A stretch of DNA of 64,000 bases from Alphaproteobacteria bacterium. Its GTDB lineage: Bacteria; Pseudomonadota; Alphaproteobacteria; RF32; CAG-239. Where the stretch lies: contig JAGBHO010000016.1 in NCBI GenBank assembly GCA_017935485.1, positions 1 through 64,000 on the forward strand. Direction: 5' to 3'. The notes beneath the pieces were generated by a model that was not told the origin of the DNA, did not search any database, and saw only the letters and a program-made list of their open reading frames with translations. Below, piece by piece: positions 7,438-16,362 of this stretch. How positions within the stretch are numbered: position 1 is the stretch's first letter; each line of letters begins with the position of its first letter. The translations under genes were made by a program, and so were the position numbers.

Positions 7438-9498
7438 TTATTCCTGATGGCAGTTCCACATTCTGCACCCGATAAAATCGCGGATCGTACGAACTTGAAT
7501 ATCATCGCCGTTGAAATATAACGCTGCACCCAAAGAAGCAGGAACGTCAAATGTTTTGCCATCAATCTCAAGCCCTTTGCCTTTAATATACTTAACCCGG
7601 GAACGGTAGACGCAACTTTCTTTATCACATGTCAAATCAATCCAATCGGTATCCTTTTCTTTCCCTTTATAAATTGCTTTAAGCTTCTCATAAGTTTCTT
7701 CATCCGGTTTATGAGAAGCCGTGCGTTCCAGCCAAATTTGCTTATCAAAATAATTTCCGCGGCTTGGCAAAATCACCAGTTCGCCCTGCTTGTCTTTCAC
7801 CGCCATCAAATCGGCATCGGCATTAATCATCACATCAGGCACTTTGGTTGCAAAAATGCTCAACCCGCCGCAGACAATGCCAATCAAACCCCATCGGCGC
7901 CATTTACGCTCCCACAAACACAGCCACAAGCCGCCAAAAACAATCAACAACAATCCCCACAACGGCATTGACAAAACCTGATATCCGGCATTCGGCCACG
8001 AAGCAACCCATGCCGTAATCTGATTAACCAGTTCCACGCCCCAACCGGTAACTTTCAAAGTCCAGACATCCAAGCCAAACGGCATCAACAACATGGAAAG
8101 CAGCATAAAAGGCATAATCACCAAACCGATAACCGGCCCCGCCAAAAAATTTCCGGCCGTGGTATAAACGGCAATCCGGTTAAAATGATAAACCGCAAAC
8201 GGCAGTGTTGCCAGACTTGCCACCAAATCAGACACTACAATTCCGGCAATATAAACCCAAACCAGCTTTACAATTGCCGCCATTCTGCTCTGCTGACGTT
8301 TACCGTCGCCGCATAAAAAACGATTCAAACGGCCGGCATATTTTTCATAAAACGCAATCAAAGCCACAACCGCGGCAAAAGACATCTGAAAACTGGCCCC
8401 GATAAGCGCCTGCGGAGAAATCACCAAAACCAGCAACGCCGCCAGCGCTATCGTCCGCATAGAAATCGCCCGCCGGTCAAACAAAACGCCGAGCAACACA
8501 ATAAAGGTCATAATAAAAGCCCTCTGCGTCGGCACTTCCGCTCCCGAAATCAACAAATAAAACGCACTGAGAAAAATGGCAAAAACCGCCGAAATCTTTT
8601 TGGCATCATAACGCAGAGCCAACGGCGGAATTAAAGCGGCAACCAAACGGATAAAAAAGAACATCAGCCCCGCCAGCATACTCATATGCAAACCGGAGAT
8701 TGAAAGAAAATGCGCCAGCCCAGCATCACGATAATCATGGGTAATCTTTTGTCGGATTCCGGAACGGTCACCGGCCATAATCGCCGCCGTAATTCCGGCC
8801 TCGTCTCCGGGCAAAACGGCCTTGACATGGGCGACCATTTTTTGCCTGATGTCATTAATCCGACTGTCAAACCATAAGCCGATTCCCGCTTTTTCATCGC
8901 AATCCAGCGGCTGCACCGAAGCCACGGCATAACCGTTCCCTTTGATGCCGGCATAAAAAGCCTTGCGGTCGAACTGATACCCGCCGACAATAGCCGGCTT
9001 GGGCAAAGACATAATCTTCGCCACGGTTTCCACACATTGCCCGGCCTTCCATTCCTGCATTTTGTCCCGCAGCGTAATCTTGACCGGCCCCGCAATTTCC
9101 GCACCGTCAAAATTTTTGATGCTGTCAAGAACCAAACGGGGCTTTCCTTTCATATTATGTTCCACCCGCACAATCCGTCCGCGGATGTAATCTGTCTGCT
9201 CTTCGGCAATCACCGGCTGCCGCGCCAAATACAAAGTCTTCATCTGAATATTGATAAACCCCAGAACTGCCAAAGCAAGACCAAGCAAAAACCACAACCG
9301 CCCGGGTTTGAACCGCCAGATCCACGCCGACAGCAAAATCAGCTCGAACACGGCCAGTGACCACCATTTTGACGGCTCATAAGGCAATGCAAAATACAGC
9401 CCGATTCCGAGCGCAAACAAAACCGGCGTCCACAAAAACCAGCGGCTTTGCTCTTCCGTCAGATTTTCAACCCAGTAATTTTGACGATGCTGCAGCAT
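7438..9498 (-). CDS. comEC: ComEC/Rec2-family DNA uptake channel protein
   Basis: This 686-aa polytopic inner-membrane protein belongs to the family that moves single-stranded DNA into the cytoplasm during natural transformation. It has N-terminal membrane segments followed by a DUF4131-like soluble region (about 100-200). The competence domain core carries the signature HFLSISGLHMSML at 263-275, and about eight further hydrophobic helices follow. The metallo-beta-lactamase domain of Bacillus ComEC is missing. Instead there is a short soluble tail of about 130 residues with four Cys, as in many alphaproteobacterial members. No other competence genes are nearby, so transformation in this organism is inference. 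Confidence 0.9.
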   Translation of the reverse strand: MLQHRQNYWVENLTEEQSRWFLWTPVLFALGIGLYFALPYEPSKWWSLAVFELILLSAWIWRFKPGRLWFLLGLALAVLGFINIQMKTLYLARQPVIAEEQTDYIRGRIVRVEHNMKGKPRLVLDSIKNFDGAEIAGPVKITLRDKMQEWKAGQCVETVAKIMSLPKPAIVGGYQFDRKAFYAGIKGNGYAVASVQPLDCDEKAGIGLWFDSRINDIRQKMVAHVKAVLPGDEAGITAAIMAGDRSGIRQKITHDYRDAGLAHFLSISGLHMSMLAGLMFFFIRLVAALIPPLALRYDAKKISAVFAIFLSAFYLLISGAEVPTQRAFIMTFIVLLGVLFDRRAISMRTIALAALLVLVISPQALIGASFQMSFAAVVALIAFYEKYAGRLNRFLCGDGKRQQSRMAAIVKLVWVYIAGIVVSDLVASLATLPFAVYHFNRIAVYTTAGNFLAGPVIGLVIMPFMLLSMLLMPFGLDVWTLKVTGWGVELVNQITAWVASWPNAGYQVLSMPLWGLLLIVFGGLWLCLWERKWRRWGLIGIVCGGLSIFATKVPDVMINADADLMAVKDKQGELVILPSRGNYFDKQIWLERTASHKPDEETYEKLKAIYKGKEKDTDWIDLTCDKESCVYRSRVKYIKGKGLEIDGKTFDVPASLGAALYFNGDDIQVRTIRDFIGCRMWNCHQE

Positions 9499-9580
9499 AA
9501 TTTTCCCTTTCGCTTTATTTGTAATATATTAATCTTTTTGTGTCATCATCAAAATAAAAGATATTTAATGAGGAAAAATC

Positions 9581-9985
9581 ATGAAAAAAATAACATTGGC
9601 TCTTTTTTGCTCTTTAGTCCTGTTTTCCGCTCCTCTTCATGCCGAAGTCAAAAGCATTGTCGACTGGGACGGCGGAAACAACCCTTACAAACCGGGCAAA
9701 GACACCATTGCCGGGACGGATAATCCGGCAAACCTCAAAACAACCTGTTCTTCCAGCTGTCCCAAGCCTTACAGCATCACCACGACATCTTGTCCGGAAG
9801 GGCAGATTCTGGTTCATTGTCCGGCACGCGGCTGCGGTTATTATAACCTGTGCCGCAACAAAAAGAACAAAGACGAAGAAGCTCCCAATGACATTTGGGA
9901 CATCAATAAAAACGAAATTAATCTGCCGGAACTTCTGGACGAGATTGATACTTACCAATACAATCAGGAACAGGAACAACAATAA
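9581..9985 (+). CDS. Small secreted Cys-rich protein
   Basis: The 134-aa product has a signal peptide cleaved after LHA (about residue 21). The mature protein carries a cluster of Cys residues around TTCSSSCPKPYS and CPARGCGYYNLC and has a Gln/Glu-rich C-terminus. The start follows GAGGAAA. It is divergent from comEC and ends in its own terminator. The fold and function are not recognised. Confidence 0.7.
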   Translation: MKKITLALFCSLVLFSAPLHAEVKSIVDWDGGNNPYKPGKDTIAGTDNPANLKTTCSSSCPKPYSITTTSCPEGQILVHCPARGCGYYNLCRNKKNKDEEAPNDIWDINKNEINLPELLDEIDTYQYNQEQEQQ

Positions 9986-9988
9986 CAC

Positions 9989-10019
9989 AAAAGGCTGCCA
10001 CAAACTGACAGCCTTTTTT
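9989..10019 (+). terminator. Terminator
   Basis: Stem AAGGCTG/CAGCCTT followed by six T residues, directly after the small Cys-rich gene. Confidence 0.85.
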
Positions 10020-10024
10020 AATTA

Positions 10025-10396
10025 CTAAAAATCATCACACACTTTCAACGGAGGAAATATCCAGTCGCACATTTTTCCCGTATCCGGTTCAAAGCTCTTT
10101 TTATATACCAGCTCATAGGCACACAACCTGAATTTCTCCCCGTCAGGAAACTCAATTTTCATTCCTTTTTGGTTCAAAACCGCAAAATCGCCGGCATCCG
10201 GAAACTTAATGATTTCGCCGCTGCGGAATTTATAATAAATTTCCCTGCCGCTTTCGGTCAAAACATACCAAACCGGAACTTTTCTTGCCGAAGCCGGAGA
10301 CGTCAAAATACCGGGATTAACGTTATAATAATGCGCGCTTTCACCTTTCTTCGCCAACAGCTCCATTACCATTGCTTCATTTATCAATGTTTTCAT
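10025..10396 (-). CDS. Hypothetical protein (orphan cluster, member 1)
   Basis: The start is placed at the ATG at 10396 (MKTLINEAMVM, 123 aa). An upstream in-frame start at 10435 would add a stretch rich in Ile/Lys/Asn that looks like leader. The predicted protein is soluble and beta-rich (VPVWYVLTESGREIYYKF, then GMKIEFPDGEKFRL). No SD precedes the ATG; the leader is nearly pure A/T. I do not recognise a family. Confidence 0.6.
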   Translation of the reverse strand: MKTLINEAMVMELLAKKGESAHYYNVNPGILTSPASARKVPVWYVLTESGREIYYKFRSGEIIKFPDAGDFAVLNQKGMKIEFPDGEKFRLCAYELVYKKSFEPDTGKMCDWIFPPLKVCDDF

Positions 10397-10504
10397 GATT
10401 TTTATATTTTTAAGATTAATAATAAACAGATACATATTCCAATGGTCTTCAGAATATTATAATCATCAGAAAAAAGCAAGCTCCTTTTGCCATATTAAAC
10501 AAAA

Positions 10505-10534
10505 AAATTGTCAAATCCTAAGATTTGACAATTT
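10505..10534 (-). terminator. Terminator overlapping the end of its own gene
   Basis: ATTGTCAAATC/GATTTGACAAT with a 4-nt loop, then a seven-T run on the minus strand. The TAG stop of the next gene lies inside the loop, so the 5' arm of the hairpin is coding. Confidence 0.85.
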
Positions 10535-10919
10535 CTTCATACATCAACACATCATCGGCATCAATAATCCGCCGATAAACCACCTTGACATTCCGGCCCA
10601 AATCAAACTCGATACTCCCTTCTTCCAGAGAATACCGGCTCAAGTTCAAATAGGTTCCGTCCTCAAACAAAAAACCCTCAAAAGCCTTAATATCGCGGCA
10701 GAAAGAATAAAACGGCTTGCAGATAAGTTCGGCCGTATCAGCCCGCAATAAGGCCAGATTCTTGCCTTTTATCTTCCAGCAGACCAGACAAAGGTTTGTT
10801 TTGTTCTTAATCCCCGTTCTGGCCAGCATTACCGGAAACACTTTTTCTTTCTCAACCGTAAAGCCCTTTGCGGCAAAAGCTTCCGCCGCCTGAGCATTGT
10901 TCATCAATAATATGTTCAT
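10518..10919 (-). CDS. Hypothetical protein (orphan cluster, member 2)
   Basis: The ATG at 10919 (MNILLMNNAQ, 133 aa) is preferred over a TTG two codons upstream. The protein has a short helical start and then a mixed beta-rich body ending in RRIIDADDVLMYEEIVKS. No signal peptide or membrane segment is seen. The leader contains TTATTATTATT and lacks an SD. It starts only about 20 nt after the terminator of the upstream gene and may depend on read-through. Family not recognised. Confidence 0.6.
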   Translation of the reverse strand: MNILLMNNAQAAEAFAAKGFTVEKEKVFPVMLARTGIKNKTNLCLVCWKIKGKNLALLRADTAELICKPFYSFCRDIKAFEGFLFEDGTYLNLSRYSLEEGSIEFDLGRNVKVVYRRIIDADDVLMYEEIVKS

Positions 10920-10941
10920 ACTCAATAATAATAAGTTTCAC

Positions 10942-10973
10942 AAAAAAAAGTTGCCGTAAAACGACAACTTTTT
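10942..10973 (-). terminator. Terminator of orphan gene 3
   Basis: On the minus strand AAGTTGTCG-TTTTA-CGGCAACTT followed by a run of eight T. Confidence 0.85.
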
Positions 10974-10997
10974 GATTTTTTTGAAGAAGTGATGAGA

Positions 10998-11417
10998 TCA
11001 AGCTTCCCACCAGTTCTTTTTCTTAATCTCCTTAATGAAAGCGGGATTCACCTGCATATAAGACTTATCCGCTTCCTTACCGGAAACAAAAAATAACTCT
11101 CTTTTTCCGTACAAACCGCGGGTCAACAGGATTTGACACCCGTCGTCATAACGGAAATTGCTTCCGGAATGCAAATCCCAAACAACAGTTCCTGTTGTAA
11201 CAGGCTTGCCGTCCTTAACTGCAATCACACTTCCGTCAGGACATTTCCAAGCCGGAATAACAGCTGTAACGTTCGGACGGTGATATTCGTACAGGTTAAC
11301 CTGTCCCGAATATCTGACTATTGCAACAGGTACTGCACCGGCAACCGGAGCCTTTAATACCATTGCGTTGTTCATTACTGTTGTTGCTGCACTCTGAGAA
11401 GAAACTTGTGTATTCAT
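10998..11417 (-). CDS. Hypothetical protein (orphan cluster, member 3)
   Basis: The 139-aa protein has a Ser/Ala/Val-rich N-terminus (AATTVMNNAMVLKAP) and then a beta-rich domain with YEYHRPNVTAVIPAWKCPDG and a Lys-rich end (IKKKNWWEA). It lacks a signal peptide. The gene has a good predicted promoter (11490-11518), a roughly 65-nt leader without SD, and its own terminator. Family not recognised. Confidence 0.6.
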   Translation of the reverse strand: MNTQVSSQSAATTVMNNAMVLKAPVAGAVPVAIVRYSGQVNLYEYHRPNVTAVIPAWKCPDGSVIAVKDGKPVTTGTVVWDLHSGSNFRYDDGCQILLTRGLYGKRELFFVSGKEADKSYMQVNPAFIKEIKKKNWWEA

Positions 11418-11489
11418 AATCTTTTATTTTTTTAGCGCCCCTGTTGGGACAAAATTAATAATATCTTTTTAATTCTCTTAACAGAAACC

Positions 11490-11518
11490 ACTATATGACA
11501 AAATTTCCAAAATGTCAA
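11490..11518 (-). promoter_or_regulatory. Predicted sigma70-type promoter of orphan gene 3
   Basis: Minus strand TTGACA, 17 nt, TATAGT. Confidence 0.65.
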
Positions 11519-11549
11519 CATATTTTCTATAAAAAAATTAATTTTTTTT

Positions 11550-12047
11550 TTACAAACGCCTGTTCCTCATCTTTTGTGCATACTCGTCAATATTCACGCC
11601 CCGATGTTTCAGCTTGATTTTTTCTTCAATAAAATCAAATTTGTCAAAATCATTTATTGTTGTGATCAGATCATTCGCCAACAGCGCTTTCACGCAAACG
11701 TCCACAAACTTTCCCTGCACATCCGCTCCATCCACAAATACCGTAACATTGCCGGATGCCGCGGCAATTCCTCTTTCCAGAAAAATCCGCCAAACTTCAT
11801 CCCGCATTTGTTCTTCAAACTTTTCCGGTTCGTCAAAAAAGCCCAAAGACTCCAATGCCTCACCGCATTTTGTTTGTTCCAAAAGCAACTTGCCGTCATA
11901 GTCGGCAACAAAGTCCCAAGCTTTTCGTTTGTTCTCATCATTTTTCAAAAAGCTGATGCTGTACATAACCAAACCGTCTTTCGGGGTCGACACGTCAAAA
12001 GTCTCTGCAACGTTGTATACCCAATCACATAATTCTTGATTTTCCAT
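11550..12047 (-). CDS. Hypothetical acidic protein (orphan cluster, member 4)
   Basis: The 165-aa, Asp/Glu-rich, mostly helical protein has no signal peptide and no recognised motif. It starts MENQELCDWVYNVAETF and ends in a basic tail (EYAQKMRNRRL). The leader TTATTATTATAAATT lacks an SD. A promoter is predicted at 12091-12118. Confidence 0.6.
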   Translation of the reverse strand: MENQELCDWVYNVAETFDVSTPKDGLVMYSISFLKNDENKRKAWDFVADYDGKLLLEQTKCGEALESLGFFDEPEKFEEQMRDEVWRIFLERGIAAASGNVTVFVDGADVQGKFVDVCVKALLANDLITTINDFDKFDFIEEKIKLKHRGVNIDEYAQKMRNRRL

Positions 12048-12090
12048 AATTTATAATAATAAAAATTAATAACTAAAAATTCCGGCGGTA

Positions 12091-12118
12091 ATTTTAACTT
12101 GTCAAATCCTCTTGTCAA
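12091..12118 (-). promoter_or_regulatory. Predicted promoter of orphan gene 4
   Basis: Minus strand TTGACA, 16 nt, TAAAAT. A second TTGACA lies between the two hexamers. Confidence 0.6.
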
Positions 12119-12122
12119 GACA

Positions 12123-12158
12123 CAAAAAAACTGCCTAACCTCACGGCCAGACAGTTTT
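12123..12158 (-). terminator. Terminator of orphan gene 5
   Basis: AAAACTG/CAGTTTT stem enclosing a GC-rich loop, followed on the minus strand by seven T. Confidence 0.75.
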
Positions 12159-12206
12159 ATCTCTCTGTTTAATTAAAAAAATCTCCTCTTATGAGGGATA
12201 TGTCTT

Positions 12207-12626
12207 TTATCCTACCTGAACGCGGGGAAGAACCATGCTTTCCCAATAGCGTCCACCGATATTTTCATAGGATATATCTTTCCAATAATATTTTCCGGCA
12301 CTCTCTTCTTTTAATATTCTGAAAGAAAGCCCGTTTTTGACTTCGCTCAGAACACCTTGTTCCGGCAAGATTAAATTTACCCGATTGATTATTTTTTCAG
12401 GAATAAACTCCGCATTATCCATGCGAAGATATTTTTTTTGATTATCAACCGTGGTAATGGACCAACAGGGAACACGCATTTTCGTATTGAACATGTCCTC
12501 TGCTTTCTGCAAATCGGCAATATGCTTGGCACATACCGGCAGCAGATACAAAAACTTAATTCCTAATTCTTGGAGCAGACAAATCGCTTCGTCCATATTC
12601 CAAACTGACTTTATCTTTGTATCCAT
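12207..12626 (-). CDS. Hypothetical protein (orphan cluster, member 5)
   Basis: The 139-aa protein begins MDTKIKSVWNMDEAICLL; the first 50 residues look helical (ELGIKFLYLLPVCAKHI) and the rest beta-rich. It has no signal peptide and no recognised family. A strong predicted promoter lies at 12669-12697, the leader lacks an SD, and a terminator follows. In size, promoter type and leader it matches the four genes downstream. Confidence 0.6.
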   Translation of the reverse strand: MDTKIKSVWNMDEAICLLQELGIKFLYLLPVCAKHIADLQKAEDMFNTKMRVPCWSITTVDNQKKYLRMDNAEFIPEKIINRVNLILPEQGVLSEVKNGLSFRILKEESAGKYYWKDISYENIGGRYWESMVLPRVQVG

Positions 12627-12668
12627 AATCTATAATTATTTTTATAATAGTGGCTAATTAACTGTTCC

Positions 12669-12697
12669 GTTATACCCGATTCCAGTATTTTTGTCAA
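12669..12697 (-). promoter_or_regulatory. Predicted promoter of orphan gene 5
   Basis: Minus strand TTGACA, 17 nt, TATAAC. Confidence 0.65.
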
Positions 12698-12730
12698 TAT
12701 CTTTTATTTCGGAAAATGCAATTTTTCTAA

Positions 12731-12768
12731 AAAAATATCCGATATTGCAATTAATACCGGATATTTTT
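12731..12768 (-). terminator. Terminator of the lpxI-lpxB-acyltransferase operon
   Basis: AATATCCG/CGGATATT arms with a T-run on the minus strand, immediately after the operon's last stop codon. Confidence 0.85.
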
Positions 12769-14268
12769 TTACAAAACCAGATTCAAAACCCGCTCCGTCG
12801 CCTTAATCGCCGCCTTGACCTGATCGGAAGAAACCGCGTGCGTCACCATGCCGTTATCCCATTTGATTGTGGCTTCCACCAGCGAATTTGAACTTCCGCC
12901 GGGCGGTATGGTAATTTCAAAATCCAAAAGCTTCGGAATATCCACCTTCATTTTCGGCGCCAGTTTGCGCAAGGCATTCATAAAGGCGTCATACCCGCCG
13001 GAACCTTGCGCCGTTTCTTCAAAAACCTCACCGCGGCATTCTACCTGAATATTGGCACTCGGCTTCATCTGCATTGTTGTTGTCACCACGCAGTTCGTCA
13101 CCCGAAACAGCTTATAGCGCTGCCCGCCAAGCATATCAGCCACCAGAAAAGGCAAATCTTCCACCGTTACGTTCTTTTTCAAATCGCCGAGTTCGACAAT
13201 CTTTTGCAGCAGCTTCCGCTTCTGATCATCATTCAGATGAATCCGCAGTTTGTCCAAATTCATTTCCAAACTGGCTTTGCCGGAAAGCTTGCCCAAAGCA
13301 TAGGAACGATTGCGGTCAAACCTGTCAGGCGTCAGGCTGCTCACATACAAATTGCCTTTCTTGTCGCCGTCGGCATGAATCCCCGCCGTCTGCGTAAACA
13401 CGTCACTGCCCAGAATCGGCATATTGCCGGCAATCCGCTTGCCGCTGAACGTTTCAACCAGAATGCTGATGTCTTTGAGCTTTTTCTCATTAATCTTACA
13501 AGCGGCATCGCTATGGTCGTTAATAGCCGCTGCAGCCTGCGCCAAATCCACATTGCCGGTACGCTCGCCCAAACCGTTAACAGTCACATGCAGCCCGTTG
13601 ATACCGGCTCTGACCGCCGCCAACGCATTGGCTGCTGCCATTCCGTAATCATTATGCGGATGAAATTCAAACTCTGCCTCCGGATAACGCCGAACCGTTT
13701 CTCTGATATAAGTCTCCGTTTCAAACGGATTCAAAACACCGAGCGTATCCGGCAGAATGATGCGCTTAAATCCTAAACCGGCATAGGCATCCAACATCTT
13801 CCAAACATAGTCGGAACTGTTTTTAATGCCGTTTGACCAGTCTTCCAGATAAACATTGCAAACAAAACCGTTATCCTGCGCATAAACAACGGTTTTCTTC
13901 ACATCAGCCAAATGCTCGTCCAATGTTTTTTTAAGCTGTAGTTCACAATGTTTCTGCGATCCTTTGGTCAAAAGATTAATCCGCCGGCAGCCTGTAGGCC
14001 TTAACCAGTCGATTGACTTGTTATAATCGGTAAAACTCAACACCTCAACGGCATTTTCAAAGCCGGCAGATTTCGCCCATTCCATAATTGCGCTCAACGC
14101 AACCTGCTCTTCTTTGCTGACCTTGGCACTCGCCACCTCGCAGCGGCTGACTCCGACATCGGCCAGCAACCGTTTGACAATAACCAGTTTTTCTTCATGT
14201 TTGAACGATACGCCCTTGGTCTGCTCACCGTCTCGTACCGTTGTATCAACAATGTCAATAAATCTCAT
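12769..14268 (-). CDS. 2-isopropylmalate/citramalate synthase-type acyltransferase (LeuA2-like)
   Basis: The 499-aa enzyme belongs to the HMGL-like family, which condenses acetyl-CoA with a 2-keto acid. The TIM barrel starts with DTTVRDGEQ (8-16) and carries the metal-binding HPHND and the GLGERTGNVDLAQ segment. A C-terminal LeuA regulatory/dimer domain (about 370-499) is present. Features such as YLEDWSNG and the tract GIHADGDKKGNLY resemble the LeuA2 branch common in Bacteroidota, rather than classical LeuA. The substrate (2-ketoisovalerate or pyruvate) cannot be decided from sequence alone. Its ATG directly abuts the lpxB stop (TAG-ATG), so it is the last gene of the lpxI-lpxB operon. Confidence 0.85.
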   Translation of the reverse strand: MRFIDIVDTTVRDGEQTKGVSFKHEEKLVIVKRLLADVGVSRCEVASAKVSKEEQVALSAIMEWAKSAGFENAVEVLSFTDYNKSIDWLRPTGCRRINLLTKGSQKHCELQLKKTLDEHLADVKKTVVYAQDNGFVCNVYLEDWSNGIKNSSDYVWKMLDAYAGLGFKRIILPDTLGVLNPFETETYIRETVRRYPEAEFEFHPHNDYGMAAANALAAVRAGINGLHVTVNGLGERTGNVDLAQAAAAINDHSDAACKINEKKLKDISILVETFSGKRIAGNMPILGSDVFTQTAGIHADGDKKGNLYVSSLTPDRFDRNRSYALGKLSGKASLEMNLDKLRIHLNDDQKRKLLQKIVELGDLKKNVTVEDLPFLVADMLGGQRYKLFRVTNCVVTTTMQMKPSANIQVECRGEVFEETAQGSGGYDAFMNALRKLAPKMKVDIPKLLDFEITIPPGGSSNSLVEATIKWDNGMVTHAVSSDQVKAAIKATERVLNLVL

Positions 14269-15426
14269 CTATTTCTTTTTCTCGCACAATTGCAAAACAA
14301 TGTCTGCGGCATTTTCGCTCGGCGTCTGTTCTCCAAGCCCCAATACTTCGCGGACTTTTTTAAAACCGGCCATTTGTTTATCATACAAATCGTCTTTTTG
14401 CAACAGCCCTTTGATATAACTGCGAATATTTCCGGACACGCAGCGCTCCTGCAGCAATTCCGGCACAATCTCGCGCCCCAGCAGAATATTGGACAAGTTT
14501 ACAAACTGTATCTTCAAAAACTTGCGTGCCAACATTGCCGAGAAAGGCGAAACCTTATAAGCCACAATATGCGGCACGTCCAAAATCGCCAACTCCAGCG
14601 CCACCGTTCCGGAAGCAGCAATTGCCGCCGAAGAAGCCTTAAAAGCATTATAGCGGTCTTGCTGCGTTTCGGTCACCACAACCGGCAGCCCGCTCTTTTT
14701 TGCCTCAAGCTTAACCGTTTCCGCCACGGTTTTGACTGTCGGAATGACAAAGAACAGATCATCATTTTGCTTGGACAACTCGCGCACGGCGTCAAAAAAT
14801 ACCGGCAGCAGCTTGCTGACTTCTGTCTTGCGCGATCCCGGAAGAACGGAAATCACCCTTTTGTCAGCCGGAACATTAAATTTTTCTCGGAATTTTGCCC
14901 CGTCAGCGTGCAAAGCCTCGCTCTCAATCACCGGATGTCCGACAAAATCCGTCGGCAGGCGGTAAGGCGTAAAATATTTTGGCTCATACGGCAGCAGTGT
15001 CAACAAATGATCAATATATTTATACATTGTCCGTGCCCGTTTTTTCTTCCAAGCCCAAACTTGCGGCGCCACATAATGCACTTGCGGAATGCCGGTTTTC
15101 TTCTTGCGCAGGGCTTTATGCACACGCGCCGAAAAACTCCAGCTGTCAATTGTAACAACCACATCGGGCTGCACCCGCACAATGTCCTCGACCGTATTTT
15201 TAATATGCCTTAAGACTTTCGGAATACTCGGAATAACCTCCATAAGCCCCATAATCGACAAATCGGCAATATCAAACAAAGGCCTCAGGCCTTCTTCTTC
15301 CATCGTCTCTCCGCCCACACCGTAAAAAGCCACATCGCCGCCGGTCTTTTTTTTCAATGCCCGCATCAGGCGCGATCCGAGCAAATCTCCGGAAGGCTCT
15401 CCGGCAATCAGATAAATCTTTTTCAT
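14269..15426 (-). CDS. lpxB: Lipid-A-disaccharide synthase
   Basis: LpxB joins UDP-2,3-diacylglucosamine and lipid X to form the lipid A disaccharide at the inner membrane. The ATG at 15426 is chosen because it gives the family N-terminus KKIYLIAGEPSGD, is preceded by GGAGG, and overlaps the lpxI stop as TAATG. The GT19 features GHPVIE, LPGSRKTEV and the SGTVALELAI region are present. Length 385 aa is normal. It is translationally coupled to lpxI. Confidence 0.96.
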   Translation of the reverse strand: MKKIYLIAGEPSGDLLGSRLMRALKKKTGGDVAFYGVGGETMEEEGLRPLFDIADLSIMGLMEVIPSIPKVLRHIKNTVEDIVRVQPDVVVTIDSWSFSARVHKALRKKKTGIPQVHYVAPQVWAWKKKRARTMYKYIDHLLTLLPYEPKYFTPYRLPTDFVGHPVIESEALHADGAKFREKFNVPADKRVISVLPGSRKTEVSKLLPVFFDAVRELSKQNDDLFFVIPTVKTVAETVKLEAKKSGLPVVVTETQQDRYNAFKASSAAIAASGTVALELAILDVPHIVAYKVSPFSAMLARKFLKIQFVNLSNILLGREIVPELLQERCVSGNIRSYIKGLLQKDDLYDKQMAGFKKVREVLGLGEQTPSENAADIVLQLCEKKK

Positions 15427-16280
15427 TACGCCTCCTTCCACTTATCATCAGCCGGATTCACGCCGACAACAAAAAGCCCTAACCTGTCTGCCAGTTTAAT
15501 TGCCTCGGCTTCATCAACAATCAAACCGTTTCCGGCATGCAAAGCCACACCGCGCAGCCCTGACTTATGTGCATTTTCTATTGTGCGCACGCCGAAAGTC
15601 GGCAAATCAATCCGCATATCCTGCTGCGGCTTGCGCAACTTGACCAAAACGCCGCCTGCGCCTTTGCGCCTGTAATCGCCGCAGCGCAAAAGCATCTTAT
15701 CCGTCCCCTCAATCGCTTCCACGGCCAATACCAGCCCTTGCTGAACAACCGCGCCCTGCCCGATATCCAGCCGTCCGAGTTCCGTTACGACCTCAATTCC
15801 GCGCCGAATATCCGCCACAGCCTGTTTATCAGGCCTGATTTTGCCCAACACGCCTTCCTTCACCAACAGTTCGGGAATAACTTCATGAATCCCCCGCACA
15901 ATCATTCCCTCGGATTCGATCTCTTTAACCAGTGCCCGCAATATTCCGTCATCGCCCAAAGCCTTCATCCCGACCTTGGCAAAAAACGCCGTTGTTTTCC
16001 AATCCGGCACCAAATCAGAAAAACTCGGACGCCGGATGGTACCGATCATCACAACTTCCTGCACTTTTTCTTCGGCGAATTTTTTAAAACCGCTGCCGGC
16101 CTGCCCGATTCTGATCCAAAGATGCGGCACATCTCCGGTCATAATTTCTTTATCGGCATTTCCCTCAATCGCAAGCACAAAATACGGCCGTCCGTTTTTG
16201 CGGCAATGCTCAATCAACATCTTCGGAATAGCCCCGCCGCCGGCAATAATCCCTAATTTTTTTGCATTCTCAGTCATCAT
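15426..16280 (-). CDS. lpxI: UDP-2,3-diacylglucosamine pyrophosphatase LpxI
   Basis: The 284-aa protein is the alphaproteobacterial-type LpxI, which replaces LpxH and produces lipid X for LpxB. It has the N-terminal LGIIAGGGAIPKML loop and the C-terminal domain with GDDGILRAL, VVQQGLVLAVEAIEGTD and LPTFGVRTIE. Two consecutive ATG codons begin the gene. It is the first gene of lpxI-lpxB-acyltransferase. lpxA, normally adjacent, is separated here by the kinase gene and the repeat array. Confidence 0.95.
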   Translation of the reverse strand: MMTENAKKLGIIAGGGAIPKMLIEHCRKNGRPYFVLAIEGNADKEIMTGDVPHLWIRIGQAGSGFKKFAEEKVQEVVMIGTIRRPSFSDLVPDWKTTAFFAKVGMKALGDDGILRALVKEIESEGMIVRGIHEVIPELLVKEGVLGKIRPDKQAVADIRRGIEVVTELGRLDIGQGAVVQQGLVLAVEAIEGTDKMLLRCGDYRRKGAGGVLVKLRKPQQDMRIDLPTFGVRTIENAHKSGLRGVALHAGNGLIVDEAEAIKLADRLGLFVVGVNPADDKWKEA

Positions 16281-16296
16281 AATTCCAAATAAAAAG

Positions 16297-16335
16297 AAAG
16301 AATAACTCCTCTATAACATAGAAAAATTATTCTTT
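16297..16335 (-). terminator. Terminator-like hairpin after the APH-type kinase
   Basis: AAAGAATAA and TTATTCTTT arms 21 nt apart, followed by a T-rich run on the minus strand, in the gap before lpxI. Confidence 0.5.
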
Positions 16336-16362
16336 CATTAAAAATAAAAAAGAAATATGCGT

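Noticed and set aside
7202..7521. Overlapping ORFs rich in Lys/Arg/Glu or Leu/Phe/Ser
   Set aside because: They arise from the purine-rich strand and overlap the end of comEC.
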